From contig JAIYDN010000021.1 of assembly GCA_027487485.1 (NCBI GenBank), positions 1-64,000 of the forward strand: a DNA stretch of 64,000 bases, in the 5' to 3' direction. Made by a program: the position numbers and the translations under genes. This DNA comes from Planctomycetaceae bacterium (GTDB taxonomy: Bacteria; Planctomycetota; Planctomycetia; Pirellulales; Pirellulaceae). Shown piece by piece: positions 17,620 through 26,968 of the stretch. A model generated the notes under the pieces. The model ran no database searches and had not been told where the DNA came from. It saw nothing but the letters and a program-made list of their open reading frames with translations. Every line of letters begins with the position of its first letter. Position 1 is the first letter of the stretch.

Positions 17620-19806
17620 CTACTTCAGACCTCGGCGAATCAACAGGGCATCGACCTTGGGCTCTTGCCCCCTAAAATCAATGTATTGCTGCATGACTTC
17701 GCGTGCACCGCCGCGAGAAAGAACCTTTTCCCGGTACATTTTACCATTCTCGGGCGTAAGCCCACCAAGATCTCTCATGTGCGCAAATGCGTCCGCCGCC
17801 AACACTTCGCTCCAAAGATACGCATAGTATCCAGCAGAATAGCCGCCCGACCATACGTGTGCGAAATAAGCTGTTCGATAACGAGGCGGTACGGGTGCGT
17901 AATTCACTCCGTATTTCGCAAGAAGCTTGGACTCAAATTCAACCACATCGCTGGGTGTCTCCGACTCGGAAATCGAATGCCACCCTAGATCCAACAAAGC
18001 TGCCGACATGTACTCAAGCGTTTCGAAGCCTTTGTTAAACTTGTTGGCCGCGATGCTCTTCTCCAACAAGTCTTTTGGGATAGGTTGGTTCGTTTGAAAG
18101 TGCTTTGCATAATTGGCTAACACTTCAGGGTGAACGGCCCAATCCTCGTGGAACGTCGACGGAAACTCGACGAAGTCCCTAGGGACACTCGTGCCCGACA
18201 AGGATGGATACTCGACCGAGGAAAACAGGCCATGAACGCCATGCCCGAGCTCATGAAACATCGTGGTCACATGATCTAAGCTCAACAAGGTTGGCTCGCC
18301 TGCTGCCGGTTGAGGAATGTTCATCACGTTGACCACGACTGGCAACTGATTCAGCAATCGCGATTGAGGGATGTATGCGTCCATCCACGCCCCACCCCGT
18401 TTTGCATCCCGTTGATAGTAGTCCGCATAAAACAATCCAATTTGTTTACCATCCTTTCCAAGGACATCGAATACGCGCACGGATGGATGGTAAACGGGCA
18501 TATCCGTTCTCTCTTGAAACTGGATTCCATAGAGCTTACCAAAGGTGTAGAAGACACCGTTCTTCAACACGCTTTCCAGTTCGAAGTAGGGCTTCACTTG
18601 GCTTTCATCGATTTGGTACTTTTCGGCTCGTACTTTTTCAGCATAGTATTCCCAGTCCCACGGAAGCACTTCTCCCTGAATCTTGTCTTGAGCCATATGG
18701 CGTTGAATGTCGACTGCTTCTAGCTTCGCTTTGGCAACGACACCTGGGGCAAGATCCTGTAGCATTTTGAATGCAGCAGCCGGCTTGCCAGCCATTTGAT
18801 TTTCCAAGGTATAGGCCGCGTGGTTTTCGTAACCGAGCAGCTTGGCTCGCTGAGCGCGTAGTCTTGCCATGCTGAGCACAAGAGGTCGATTGTCCAAGCC
18901 ACCGTTCTCACCCAAACCTCGATTCGCAGAAGCTTCCCAGACTCGCTTTCGAAGCTCCCGATTCTTGAGCGACAGCAGTATCGGCTGGCGCGTTGTGTTC
19001 GTGATCGCAAGGTAATACTTTCCTTTGAGCTCCTTGCTTTCAGCCATTTCCTTGGCTGCGGCAATGTCGGCCGTCGATAGTCCATCGAGCTCTGTGACAT
19101 TGTCCACCACGACTCCACGTTCTTTGGTGATGGCCAGCAAATTATTCTGAAACTGAGTTGTTAACGAAGATAGCTCTTCGTTGATGGCTCGAACGCGTGT
19201 TTGATCTTGCGCATTCAATCGAGCCCCCGCTCTGACAAAGCTCTCGTAATACTCTTTTAACAAGCGTTGCTGTTCTTCATTCCAATTCTGCTTCTCTTTC
19301 GAATTCCACAGGCTTTCAACCCGTGCAAACAGTTTCTTATTGAGATAGATATCGTCCGAATGAGCAGCCAGACGAGGGGCAATTCTTTCTTCTATCGATT
19401 GAATGGTTTCGTCTGTGTTCGCCGATGACATGTTCAAGAAGACGGCTTGCACCCGTTCCAGGATCGCACCCGATCGCTCCATGGGAAGGAGCGTGTTTTC
19501 AAACGTAGGTTGCTGAGGATTGTCGGCAATCGCGGCGATCTCCGCCAATTGCTCACGAATTCCAGCTTCGAACGCTGGCTCGTAATGTTCATGCTTGATT
19601 TTCGCGAAGTCAGGTGCTGATAACGGAAGCGTGCTAGCAGATAAAAAAGGATTCATTGTTTCCAGTCGAACGAGGCGTTGGGTTGAAGTAGTAGAGTTTT
19701 TATGCTGGACGACGTTCAAGTCCCCTGCCAAAGTAGAAGCAGCGGAAAAAACGATTGCGAAAAAAGGATAGCCGATTGTTTTTACTGGCTTGATTTGTGA
19801 CATCAT
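17620..19806 (-). CDS. Exported M3-family peptidase (oligopeptidase A / Dcp-like)
   Basis: About 728 aa from tandem ATGs at 19806/19803. They follow GAGAG and open a signal peptide (MSQIKPVKTIGYPFFAIVFSAASTLAG in pieces); an extension to 19893 was rejected. The catalytic zinc motif FHELGHGVHGLFS (HExxH, about residues 518-522) sits in the M3 context TMFHELGHG with FVEFPSTFHEDWA downstream. The motifs SYPSLSGTSVPRDFVEFPSQ-like and AYLWSEVLAADAF are typical of thimet oligopeptidase-like enzymes. It cleaves short peptides, here probably in the periplasm; many family members are cytoplasmic. It is monocistronic and divergent from the gene at 19917. Confidence 0.93.
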   Translation of the reverse strand: MMSQIKPVKTIGYPFFAIVFSAASTLAGDLNVVQHKNSTTSTQRLVRLETMNPFLSASTLPLSAPDFAKIKHEHYEPAFEAGIREQLAEIAAIADNPQQPTFENTLLPMERSGAILERVQAVFLNMSSANTDETIQSIEERIAPRLAAHSDDIYLNKKLFARVESLWNSKEKQNWNEEQQRLLKEYYESFVRAGARLNAQDQTRVRAINEELSSLTTQFQNNLLAITKERGVVVDNVTELDGLSTADIAAAKEMAESKELKGKYYLAITNTTRQPILLSLKNRELRKRVWEASANRGLGENGGLDNRPLVLSMARLRAQRAKLLGYENHAAYTLENQMAGKPAAAFKMLQDLAPGVVAKAKLEAVDIQRHMAQDKIQGEVLPWDWEYYAEKVRAEKYQIDESQVKPYFELESVLKNGVFYTFGKLYGIQFQERTDMPVYHPSVRVFDVLGKDGKQIGLFYADYYQRDAKRGGAWMDAYIPQSRLLNQLPVVVNVMNIPQPAAGEPTLLSLDHVTTMFHELGHGVHGLFSSVEYPSLSGTSVPRDFVEFPSTFHEDWAVHPEVLANYAKHFQTNQPIPKDLLEKSIAANKFNKGFETLEYMSAALLDLGWHSISESETPSDVVEFESKLLAKYGVNYAPVPPRYRTAYFAHVWSGGYSAGYYAYLWSEVLAADAFAHMRDLGGLTPENGKMYREKVLSRGGAREVMQQYIDFRGQEPKVDALLIRRGLK

Positions 19807-19916
19807 TTGAGTTCTCTCATGGTTGAAGGGCAATGTCGGGACAATTGTAGCGACAAGCCGTCCAAAGCTCCCGCCAGTAGGAGCCGATCCCATTTTTTTT
19901 CTTCGAATCCAGCGGA

Positions 19917-20384
19917 ATGCCCACCATGTCTAAAACCGAAATCTGGTACTTCGCTTACGGTAGCAATCTTTCCAAGCAACGAATGCGAATGCGGATTGGA
20001 GAAACTTCCATCGCTCGCATCGGAACTCTGGCTGGATACCAATTTGCTTTTCGAAAGTTTGTCGATAGCAACAATACCTACGCGACCATCATTCCCAACC
20101 CAGGAACTGTTGTTCACGGTGTCGCATACTTGTGCGATGAAATTGCCATCCAAAAACTGGACCGGTTTGAAGGGGTTGCAGAAGGCTGCTATCGCCGCGA
20201 GAAAATTGACATCCTCTCGGAAACGGGTGAGTCGATTTGTTGCTTTGTCTATGTTGGTGAAGCGACGCTCGAAGGGGCTTCAAAACCCGCCGCGGAATAC
20301 CTGAATTGGATTTTAACGGGGGCTCAAGAACATGGGTTGCCATCGGATTACATCCAGTGGATCAAATCGATTGCTTCTGCTTGA
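19917..20384 (+). CDS. Gamma-glutamylcyclotransferase-like protein (AIG2/GGCT family)
   Basis: 155 aa; a start at ATG 19926 (MSKTEIWYFAYGSNLS) is equally plausible. The signature YFAYGSNLSKQRMRMR binds the gamma-glutamyl substrate. The RFEGVAEGCYRRE region carries the family's glutamate, which acts as the general base in characterised members. GGCT-fold proteins form 5-oxoproline from gamma-glutamyl amino acids or glutathione-derived compounds. Bacterial members may act on other gamma-glutamyl amines. Single small cytoplasmic domain. It runs divergently from the M3 peptidase and is followed by REP copy B. Confidence 0.85.
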   Translation: MPTMSKTEIWYFAYGSNLSKQRMRMRIGETSIARIGTLAGYQFAFRKFVDSNNTYATIIPNPGTVVHGVAYLCDEIAIQKLDRFEGVAEGCYRREKIDILSETGESICCFVYVGEATLEGASKPAAEYLNWILTGAQEHGLPSDYIQWIKSIASA

Positions 20385-20445
20385 TCGAAAAAAGGACATT
20401 TTTTCGACCTCTGCGATTGATTTGATTTCGCCGATGCAGATCATT

Positions 20446-20501
20446 GCGCCCGAGGCGCTAGCCGAGCCACGCCGCTGGAAATCGGCTAGCGCCTCAGGCT
20501 C
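20446..20501. repeat. REP-like inverted repeat, GGCGCTAGCC family, copy B
   Basis: The left arm ends GAGGCGCTAGCCGA (up to 20465). The right arm, TCGGCTAGCGCCTCAGGCTC (20482-20501), is its near-perfect complement, with a 16-bp loop. It shares the CGCTAGCC core with copy A but differs in the flanking GAGG. It sits between two convergent genes and could act as a bidirectional barrier to transcription. Confidence 0.8.
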
Positions 20502-20556
20502 AATAAGCTCTAATACCATTTCAACCATACAGGTTCCATTTTTTGGGCGATCGACT

Positions 20557-21447
20557 TCACTTGGGCAAATCAAGCTTGCCAACCAAATCCTGAAGGCCAT
20601 TGAGATTGGCTTCCAGCCGAAGCTTCGCGTCTTCATCAGTATGATTCAAGATTCCAATGGGTCCTGCATAACCGGACTCGACAATGGTCTTCAGGACACT
20701 TCGGTCCAGATTGCCTTGTCCGATAGGCAAGATCTTCTTACCAATTCTATCGCCATCGGTTTCAGTTCCATTGAGATTGACCGCAATCAAATACGGTCGC
20801 ATCAACGACAGATTGGAAGCGAGGTCGCTCAGCTGGTCATGTGCGTGGTGAAGATTATAAACGATGCCAACGTTGGGCATCTTCAACCGCCGAATCAGCT
20901 CCACCTGATTCTTGGGTACCCCGAACCAACCACCGTGATTGTACAGTCCAACTTGGCAACCTTGCTCGTTCGCTGCAATTGCGATTGTGCGAATTCGTTC
21001 TACTTCGGCGACGCAAAATGCTTCTGCTTGCTCCGGAGTCATGTTCAAATCTCCACCCCCGGTGACCCAAAGCTGTGGTTTTTCGTTGTTTTTGCGAAGC
21101 ACCTCCAAAATCATTTTTGCTTCGTCGTTCAAGCTGGTAGGAAACCACCAAGCAAACAACTCAATCTTGTGTTTGCGTAGCGCGACAATCTCACGCTCAA
21201 AAGTGGGAATGTGTTCAGCGCGATAATCGTATGCAAGGCGAGTGAAACCCAATTGATGCAACATCTCCGCCCGCTCCTCCGGGGATCGTTTGGCCGCATC
21301 GAACGGAACAATGCACCAAGCTGCTAAATTGGGTTTGGAATACAAAAAGCTGGCTTGCTCGCTCTCCGATCGCTTTTGCGCAAGAAGATTGGGCGTCAAC
21401 AATGCGAAAGAAAGGAATATCGCGTGAATCAAGTACTTGGCCATCAT
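20557..21447 (-). CDS. Exported sugar-phosphate isomerase/epimerase-like TIM-barrel protein
   Basis: 296 aa from tandem ATGs at 21447/21444, which open a signal peptide (MAKYLIHAIFLSFALLTPNLLAQ). An in-frame extension to 21618 overlaps nothing useful and is rejected. The rest resembles the xylose-isomerase-like TIM-barrel family (AP_endonuc_2): LGFTRLAYDYRAEH, GLYNHGGWFGVPKNQ, VGIVYNLHHAH and GPIGILNH, with metal-ligand-like Glu/His positions. Planctomycetes carry many exported paralogues, usually annotated as sugar phosphate isomerase/epimerase, often in carbohydrate degradation. The substrate is unknown. Confidence 0.8.
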   Translation of the reverse strand: MMAKYLIHAIFLSFALLTPNLLAQKRSESEQASFLYSKPNLAAWCIVPFDAAKRSPEERAEMLHQLGFTRLAYDYRAEHIPTFEREIVALRKHKIELFAWWFPTSLNDEAKMILEVLRKNNEKPQLWVTGGGDLNMTPEQAEAFCVAEVERIRTIAIAANEQGCQVGLYNHGGWFGVPKNQVELIRRLKMPNVGIVYNLHHAHDQLSDLASNLSLMRPYLIAVNLNGTETDGDRIGKKILPIGQGNLDRSVLKTIVESGYAGPIGILNHTDEDAKLRLEANLNGLQDLVGKLDLPK

Positions 21448-21523
21448 CAATAGGGTCCAATAGCGAGAATGTGAGAGGATTAGATTTCGACTTAAGAATG
21501 AACAATACGAAAGAGTGCTTCGG

Positions 21524-22297
21524 CTATTCAAAAGCGGGCTTTCGCTTCTCTTGAAACGCCTTAAGACCTTCCAAGCATGCGTTGGTACTGCAAACGGTTG
21601 CAAGCAATGCCGCTCCACTGCTCAAGTTGGTCAACAAAGACTCACCGATCATCTCGTTGAGCAGCCTTTTTGTCATCTGAACTGACTCGGGAGCGCACTC
21701 GGACACTTGGCAAGCGATCGTATGTGCTTTCGCCCATATTTGTTCCGGCTGGACTTTGTACTGAACCAAGCCAACGCGATAAGCTTCTTCTGCGTCGAGC
21801 GATTCCGTCCCTAGCAACATCCGCGAGGCAACACCCCCTCCGCAACGAAACGCTAGTAAAGGGGCCACCAAGCCCGATATCAATCCATGTTTCGATGCGG
21901 GCGAAGAGAATACCGACTTCGAGCTTGAAACCACCAGATCGCTTGCCAATACTAACGCCAAGCCCATTCCATGTACCGCCCCATCCATGGCAACAACAAT
22001 GGGTTTAGGGAAACGCAACATCGTTTCAATCAATTCCAAAAACTCGGACGCGATGCTTTCCCACTGTTCGAGAGGATCGGCATCTTGTGACACGTCATAC
22101 CATTCCTTCAAATCGACGCCGGAACAAAATGTCGAACCCGAGGCGGTCAGGATGATCGCGCGCACTGATTTTTCGCGATGAAAATCCGAGAACGCTTCCG
22201 ATAGCGAACGAACCATCGCACGCGATAATGCGTTGCGCGATGGCTCATGGTTCAGCATGATCGTTCCGCTGGGTGCCAGCTTGCTGACCTTGAGCAT
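21524..22297 (-). CDS. Enoyl-CoA hydratase/isomerase family protein
   Basis: 257 aa, normal crotonase length. It begins LAPSGTIMLNHEPSRNALS, the first CoA-binding segment (A/S-x-NALS). It contains the oxyanion-hole motifs ILTASGSTFCSGVDLKE and VAMDGAVHGMGLALVLASDLVV. Position SPASKHGLISGLVAP corresponds to the region that holds the catalytic glutamate in hydratases, but a clear glutamate is not obvious there, so a role as isomerase or other crotonase is possible. It lies 44 bp downstream of the DUF1501 gene on the same strand; a shared function is not evident. Confidence 0.87.
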   Translation of the reverse strand: MLKVSKLAPSGTIMLNHEPSRNALSRAMVRSLSEAFSDFHREKSVRAIILTASGSTFCSGVDLKEWYDVSQDADPLEQWESIASEFLELIETMLRFPKPIVVAMDGAVHGMGLALVLASDLVVSSSKSVFSSPASKHGLISGLVAPLLAFRCGGGVASRMLLGTESLDAEEAYRVGLVQYKVQPEQIWAKAHTIACQVSECAPESVQMTKRLLNEMIGESLLTNLSSGAALLATVCSTNACLEGLKAFQEKRKPAFE

Positions 22298-22341
22298 ATT
22301 GCAATTTCCTTTCCTGAATCACGAGCGACTTGAAGGCAGTG

Positions 22342-23787
22342 TTAGCCTAATAATTCCGTGACAACACGCGAAGGTTCGACCCCGGTCAGCTTGGAATCCA
22401 GCCCTTGAAATTTATAGCTGAAACGCATGTGGTCGATTCCTAATTGATGAAGCAAGGTCGCATGCAGGTCATGCACAGAAACGCGATTCTCCACTGCATG
22501 GTAGCCCAATTCGTCTGTTGCCCCATAAGAAAATCCTGGCTTAAAACCACCGCCAGCAACCCACATGGTAAAGCCAGCGAGATGGTGGTCACGTCCGTTC
22601 CCTTGGGCCATCGGTGTTCGACCGAATTCCGAACCAAAAACCACGATCGTGTCTTTCAACATGTCCCGCTGCTTGAGATCCAACAATAGAGCTGATACAC
22701 CGCGATCGACTTCCGCAGCCGTTCCTTTGATGTGATCTTTAATGCTTCCATGGTGATCCCAATCGCGGTGATACAGTTGAATGAATCGGACTCCGCGTTC
22801 GGCCAATCTTCGTGCCAACAAGCAGTTGGACGCAAAACTACCATCGCCCCCCTTGGTTCCATACAAATCAAGCACATGCGCCGGTTCGTTGGCGATGTCC
22901 ATCAGCTCGGGAACGCTCGTCTGCATCCGGAACGCCAATTCGTATTGGCTGATTCGCGTTTCAATTTCGGGGTCACGAATGCGATCTGCTTCGATTCGAT
23001 TCATGGCTGCAACGGTGTCGATCAGATCTTTCTGTTGTGCCATCGAAATACCATTGGGACGATCCACATACAGAACTGGACTTCCCGTGCTTCGAAACTC
23101 GACCCCTTGATACTTGCTTGGCAAAAATCCAGAATGCCATTGTCTGGCAGCGATGGGTTGGCTTTGCCCGAACTTTCCGGTCGACACCATGACCACAAAT
23201 CCCGGAAGATTTTGCGACTGAGCCCCCAGGCCGTACAAAAGCCAGGAGCCCATGGCGGGTCTCCCCGAGTTCATCGAACCGGTGTTCATGAACGTGTGCG
23301 CCGGATCGTGATTGATCGCATCGGTATGCATGGAGCGTATCAAGCAAAGATCATCCGCGCATTTGCCGGCTAGCTCGGGCCAGATGTTTGCGATCTCTTG
23401 TCCCGATTGCCCCCACTTTTGAAATGGATGCTGAGGTGCAAAGCAAGTCAACTTCGCTCCTTGAAGCTGGGCAATCTGCTGCCCCTTGGTCATCGACTCG
23501 GGCATGGGCTGACCATGCAGCTCGGTGAGCTTCGGCTTTGGATCAAAGGTGTCCAAGTGACTCATGCCACCGGCCATGTACAACCAAATGATGCGCTTGG
23601 CCTTGGGGGCATGGTGAAGCTGCTTCAACGAACCGTTCGCGCCGAGCATGTTGGCCAAGTCCGAATCGCGAGCCGCAGCGCGCTGAATCCCAGGTGGGTT
23701 CAACAGACTGGTCAATGCCATGGAACCAACGCTCAATCCTGAACCTCGCAGGAACGATCGACGGCCAACCGAAGAAGGCAACAGCAT
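22342..23787 (-). CDS. DUF1501 protein, Tat-exported
   Basis: 481 aa. The N-terminus has a twin-arginine signal (GRRSFLRGSGLSVGSMALTSLL). The body matches the DUF1501 family, a sulfatase/alkaline-phosphatase-fold group: GGMSHLDTFDPKPKLTELHG, MHTDAINHDPAHTFMNTGS, VVFGSEFGRTPMAQGNGRDHH and GATDELGYHAVENRVSVHDLHATLLHQLGID. Conserved Asp, His and Glu residues could bind metals as in related phosphatases. In planctomycetes this gene is almost always next to a PSCyt1/DUF1549/DUF1553 gene, as here with a 9-bp gap. The biochemical role of the pair is unknown; a role in breakdown of complex or sulfated carbohydrates has been suggested. Confidence 0.95.
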   Translation of the reverse strand: MLLPSSVGRRSFLRGSGLSVGSMALTSLLNPPGIQRAAARDSDLANMLGANGSLKQLHHAPKAKRIIWLYMAGGMSHLDTFDPKPKLTELHGQPMPESMTKGQQIAQLQGAKLTCFAPQHPFQKWGQSGQEIANIWPELAGKCADDLCLIRSMHTDAINHDPAHTFMNTGSMNSGRPAMGSWLLYGLGAQSQNLPGFVVMVSTGKFGQSQPIAARQWHSGFLPSKYQGVEFRSTGSPVLYVDRPNGISMAQQKDLIDTVAAMNRIEADRIRDPEIETRISQYELAFRMQTSVPELMDIANEPAHVLDLYGTKGGDGSFASNCLLARRLAERGVRFIQLYHRDWDHHGSIKDHIKGTAAEVDRGVSALLLDLKQRDMLKDTIVVFGSEFGRTPMAQGNGRDHHLAGFTMWVAGGGFKPGFSYGATDELGYHAVENRVSVHDLHATLLHQLGIDHMRFSYKFQGLDSKLTGVEPSRVVTELLG

Positions 23788-23796
23788 GATAAATTC

Positions 23797-26700
23797 CTAG
23801 TTACGAGTAATGGTTTCGTGCAAATTCAGAATAGCTCGCGTAACACCGGTCCAAGCAGCCAGTTCGATCGTATCGACGTCGTTGCCCTTGAACTCGCCAA
23901 TGCTAAGAAATCGGTTCGCGGAATCGACATCTGCTCGATATTCTGATCGGCCACCAGCTAGCAACGTTTCCAGTATTTTCACTTCGGCATCGGTGGCATC
24001 TCGGCACAATACATCGCGGAATAACGTCTGAATGCGGACGTCGTCCTTCGGCTCGCTCCCTTGAAGCACCTGATAGGCCATCGATCGTGCGGCTTCAATA
24101 AAGATCGGATCGTTGAGCAGCACCAAAGCTTGAAGCGGTGTATTGGACCGAGTCCGTTCTGCAATACACTCTTCACGCCCCGGAGCGTCAAAGGCCAAGA
24201 GCGACGGATGCAAGTATTGCCGCTGCCAATGCGTGTACAAACCTCGACGATAAAGCTGATCCCCTTTTCCGTTTTCCCACTGACGCTGTGGGAAGTTCAA
24301 ATAGTCCCAATAGCCCTTAGGTTGGTATGGTTTTCCAACATCATGGCCAATTGCTTGAACCAACAGACCGGAGGTTGCAAGTGCATTATCGCGAACAAAT
24401 TCGGCATCCAGTCGCCATCGCGATTGATGCGAAAGCCATTTGTTGTAAGGATCGGATTCTCTTGCTACTTGGCTTGGTTCGGACGATTGCTTATACGTTT
24501 CGGAGATCACCATCTGCTTGACAATGTACTTCACGTCCCAGCCAGAATTCATAAACTCGAGCGCCAGAAAATCGAGCAACGCCAAATGGGTGGGCCACTC
24601 GCCCTGAGCCCCTAGGTCATCGAGCCTTCTGGAAATCCCACTGCCGTAGAACAGCTTCCAAAGTCGATTCACTGCCACTCGTGAAGTCAAAGGATTGTCC
24701 CTGGAAACAATCCATTTCGCTAAGTCCATGCGAGTCAATCGGCCTGACGATTCCGGATTCTTCCCCAACGCCGATGGAATCGAAGGCTCCACAACTTCCC
24801 CCGATTCATCCATCCAATTGCCTCGCGACAAGACTCGAATCGTGCGCGGTTCGACTCGTTTGGTAATCAAGGTCCTTGGAATCAATTGATTCAATTCAGT
24901 AACTTGCGTGGTTAGCCTAGCTAGTTCATCTCGATCCTTTTGCAGCTCCGGCGCGATCTTGCGGAAATAGGAGCCAAGGGTTTCGGTCTGAACCGACGAT
25001 CGATCCGTTTCAGAAACGGAAAGGATGGATTCGATTTCTGGAGGAATGATGCTGGCCATTGAAACAGGCTGCTTTGCTTTCGCCACGCTGATTCGAAATC
25101 GCCCCAAGGTATGCTTAGGGTTATCCAGGTTCTGCTTTAGAACCAGCTTCATTTTGCGATCCTTTCGAATCGTGGCGTCGTTGGCAAGTTCAAAAATGGC
25201 GTAGTTGGGTTTCCCCGCTTGTTCCATAATTGCCCAACCCCACTTCGCACCTTTTACATCGCGATCGAAGGCGCCAGCGACCGACCACTTCCCGTAGGGA
25301 TTTCCGTTTGCCGCTCCCGTTTGTTCGTAACTTGCAACCGCATTTTGAATCGGAATCGTTTGCGTGGTAGGATCTGCACCGGAATCACTGAGACTTTCTG
25401 AAAGCCAATACGCTTCCAATTCGGTCAAAACAAAATTGCCATTTCCAGCTCGACCGGGCCCTTGGTTCGGGAATGAACTATCGGGTAAGACATCGATACG
25501 GATTGCGGAAATTTCAGCTGGAAGTTCCTGAAAGACAAGGGAGTATTCGTCGGTATCGGGATTATTCCCGCTGACCAAGATAGAACTATCGTCCAGTGTC
25601 GTTAGCACCGCGCCTTGGCTTGATCGCGAATCGGTCGGTCGCAACGTTGTCCATTTTTCTATGTCAGACTCCCACGCTCTCTGCGATTTCGATAGCTGTT
25701 CACTCGGCGATGCCAGGAGCTTTTTGATGGCTTCCATGCGGGCCGTCAAATCTTCTAATTGCTGCTTTTGGGTCATCGTCGGGACAGCAATGTCGGGCCC
25801 CCAAGGTTCCGTCTGGCTGCCTGCGTCATAGACTCCCTTCTCTTGAATGTCTGCAAAGAACGCTTCCAGTTGATAAAAGTCCTTCGCTCGGAAAGGATCA
25901 AACTTATGATCGTGGCATTCGCAGCAACCAAAGGTAACTCCAAGCCATGCTCCGCTGACATTGCGAACGCGTTCCGAGATGTATTTGGATAAGTACTCTT
26001 TAGGCTGAGCCCCCCCTTCGGCACTCATCATCCCCAAGCGATTGTAGCCCGAAGCAATTTGATGTTCCAAAGTCGCGTTTTCCATCAAGTCCCCAGCCAG
26101 TTGCTCCATCGTGAACTGATCAAAGGGCTTGTTGTTATTGAAAGAATGGACAACATAGTCACGAAAGGGAGTCACCGAAACGACCTGGTCGCCATGGTAT
26201 CCTACACTGTCCGCATACCGGACCAAATCAAGCCACCATACCGCGAGTCTCTCCCCAAATTGTGGCGAATCGATCAGCTCTTGAACCAGTCGTTCATAGT
26301 TCTCATCGCTTGGGTCTTGAACAAGTCGCTCCACAAAATCTGCTTTCGCAGGAAGCCCGGTCAGGTCAAACGCAATGCGACGAGCCAATGTCCTTGGATC
26401 CGCGATCGCAGACGGAGTCAATCCAGCTTGTGGCAACGCAGCCCTGACGTACGCATCGATAGACGCAGCTGCCGAACGTTCGATTGGCTTTCCATCCGCT
26501 ATCGATGGAGGCGTTAGACGAATGGGCTGAAATGCCCAATGCCCTTCAAAGGGTGCCCCTTGCTCGATCCATTTGCGAAGAAGCTGTCGCTCGTACGGGC
26601 TAACTTCTTTGGCAAACTCGGGTGGAGGCATTTGAATCTCTGCATCCGTCGATTCGATTCGTCGTATCATCTCGCTCGCGTTCGGATCGCCCGGGATCAC

Positions 26701-26946
26701 AGGTCCGGCTTTGTCGCTATTCCCATGTAGCCCCTCTTGAGTGTCAAACCGAACATCCGCTTCCCGGGTATTCTTGTCGGGCCCATGACAAGCAAAGCAC
26801 CTGTCGGAAAGGATCGGGCGAATATCACGATTGAATTCGACTTTGTCTGGCAACGCCTTGGTATCGTCCGAATAAACCAAATTGGCTTGAACCATCAGGC
26901 TCAAACCGCAAGCAAAGGGAAACAACCGCGCAACGAAAGTCCTCAT
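23797..26946 (-). CDS. Exported PSCyt1 / DUF1549 / DUF1553 cytochrome-type protein
   Basis: 1049 aa from the ATG at 26946, which opens the signal peptide MRTFVARLFPFACGLSLM; an ATG at 26958 adds four residues. The planctomycete cytochrome c domain contains CFACHGPD (CxxCH, about residues 50-54). DUF1549 follows at about 150-370 (LARRIAFDLTGLPAKADFVERLVQ, YADSVGYHGDQ, CCECHDHKFDPF). The latter includes a second CxxCH-like CECHDHKFDP. A discoidin-like insertion fills the middle (AVASYEQTGAANGNPYGKWSVAG), and DUF1553 forms the C-terminal 350 residues (NRLWKLFYGSGISRRLDDLG, RRGLYTHWQRQYLHPSLLAFDAP). Likely a periplasmic haem protein working with the DUF1501 partner 9 bp downstream. Function unknown. 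Confidence 0.95.
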   Translation of the reverse strand: MRTFVARLFPFACGLSLMVQANLVYSDDTKALPDKVEFNRDIRPILSDRCFACHGPDKNTREADVRFDTQEGLHGNSDKAGPVIPGDPNASEMIRRIESTDAEIQMPPPEFAKEVSPYERQLLRKWIEQGAPFEGHWAFQPIRLTPPSIADGKPIERSAAASIDAYVRAALPQAGLTPSAIADPRTLARRIAFDLTGLPAKADFVERLVQDPSDENYERLVQELIDSPQFGERLAVWWLDLVRYADSVGYHGDQVVSVTPFRDYVVHSFNNNKPFDQFTMEQLAGDLMENATLEHQIASGYNRLGMMSAEGGAQPKEYLSKYISERVRNVSGAWLGVTFGCCECHDHKFDPFRAKDFYQLEAFFADIQEKGVYDAGSQTEPWGPDIAVPTMTQKQQLEDLTARMEAIKKLLASPSEQLSKSQRAWESDIEKWTTLRPTDSRSSQGAVLTTLDDSSILVSGNNPDTDEYSLVFQELPAEISAIRIDVLPDSSFPNQGPGRAGNGNFVLTELEAYWLSESLSDSGADPTTQTIPIQNAVASYEQTGAANGNPYGKWSVAGAFDRDVKGAKWGWAIMEQAGKPNYAIFELANDATIRKDRKMKLVLKQNLDNPKHTLGRFRISVAKAKQPVSMASIIPPEIESILSVSETDRSSVQTETLGSYFRKIAPELQKDRDELARLTTQVTELNQLIPRTLITKRVEPRTIRVLSRGNWMDESGEVVEPSIPSALGKNPESSGRLTRMDLAKWIVSRDNPLTSRVAVNRLWKLFYGSGISRRLDDLGAQGEWPTHLALLDFLALEFMNSGWDVKYIVKQMVISETYKQSSEPSQVARESDPYNKWLSHQSRWRLDAEFVRDNALATSGLLVQAIGHDVGKPYQPKGYWDYLNFPQRQWENGKGDQLYRRGLYTHWQRQYLHPSLLAFDAPGREECIAERTRSNTPLQALVLLNDPIFIEAARSMAYQVLQGSEPKDDVRIQTLFRDVLCRDATDAEVKILETLLAGGRSEYRADVDSANRFLSIGEFKGNDVDTIELAAWTGVTRAILNLHETITRN

Positions 26947-26968
26947 GATGGCATCCATTCAATTTTTG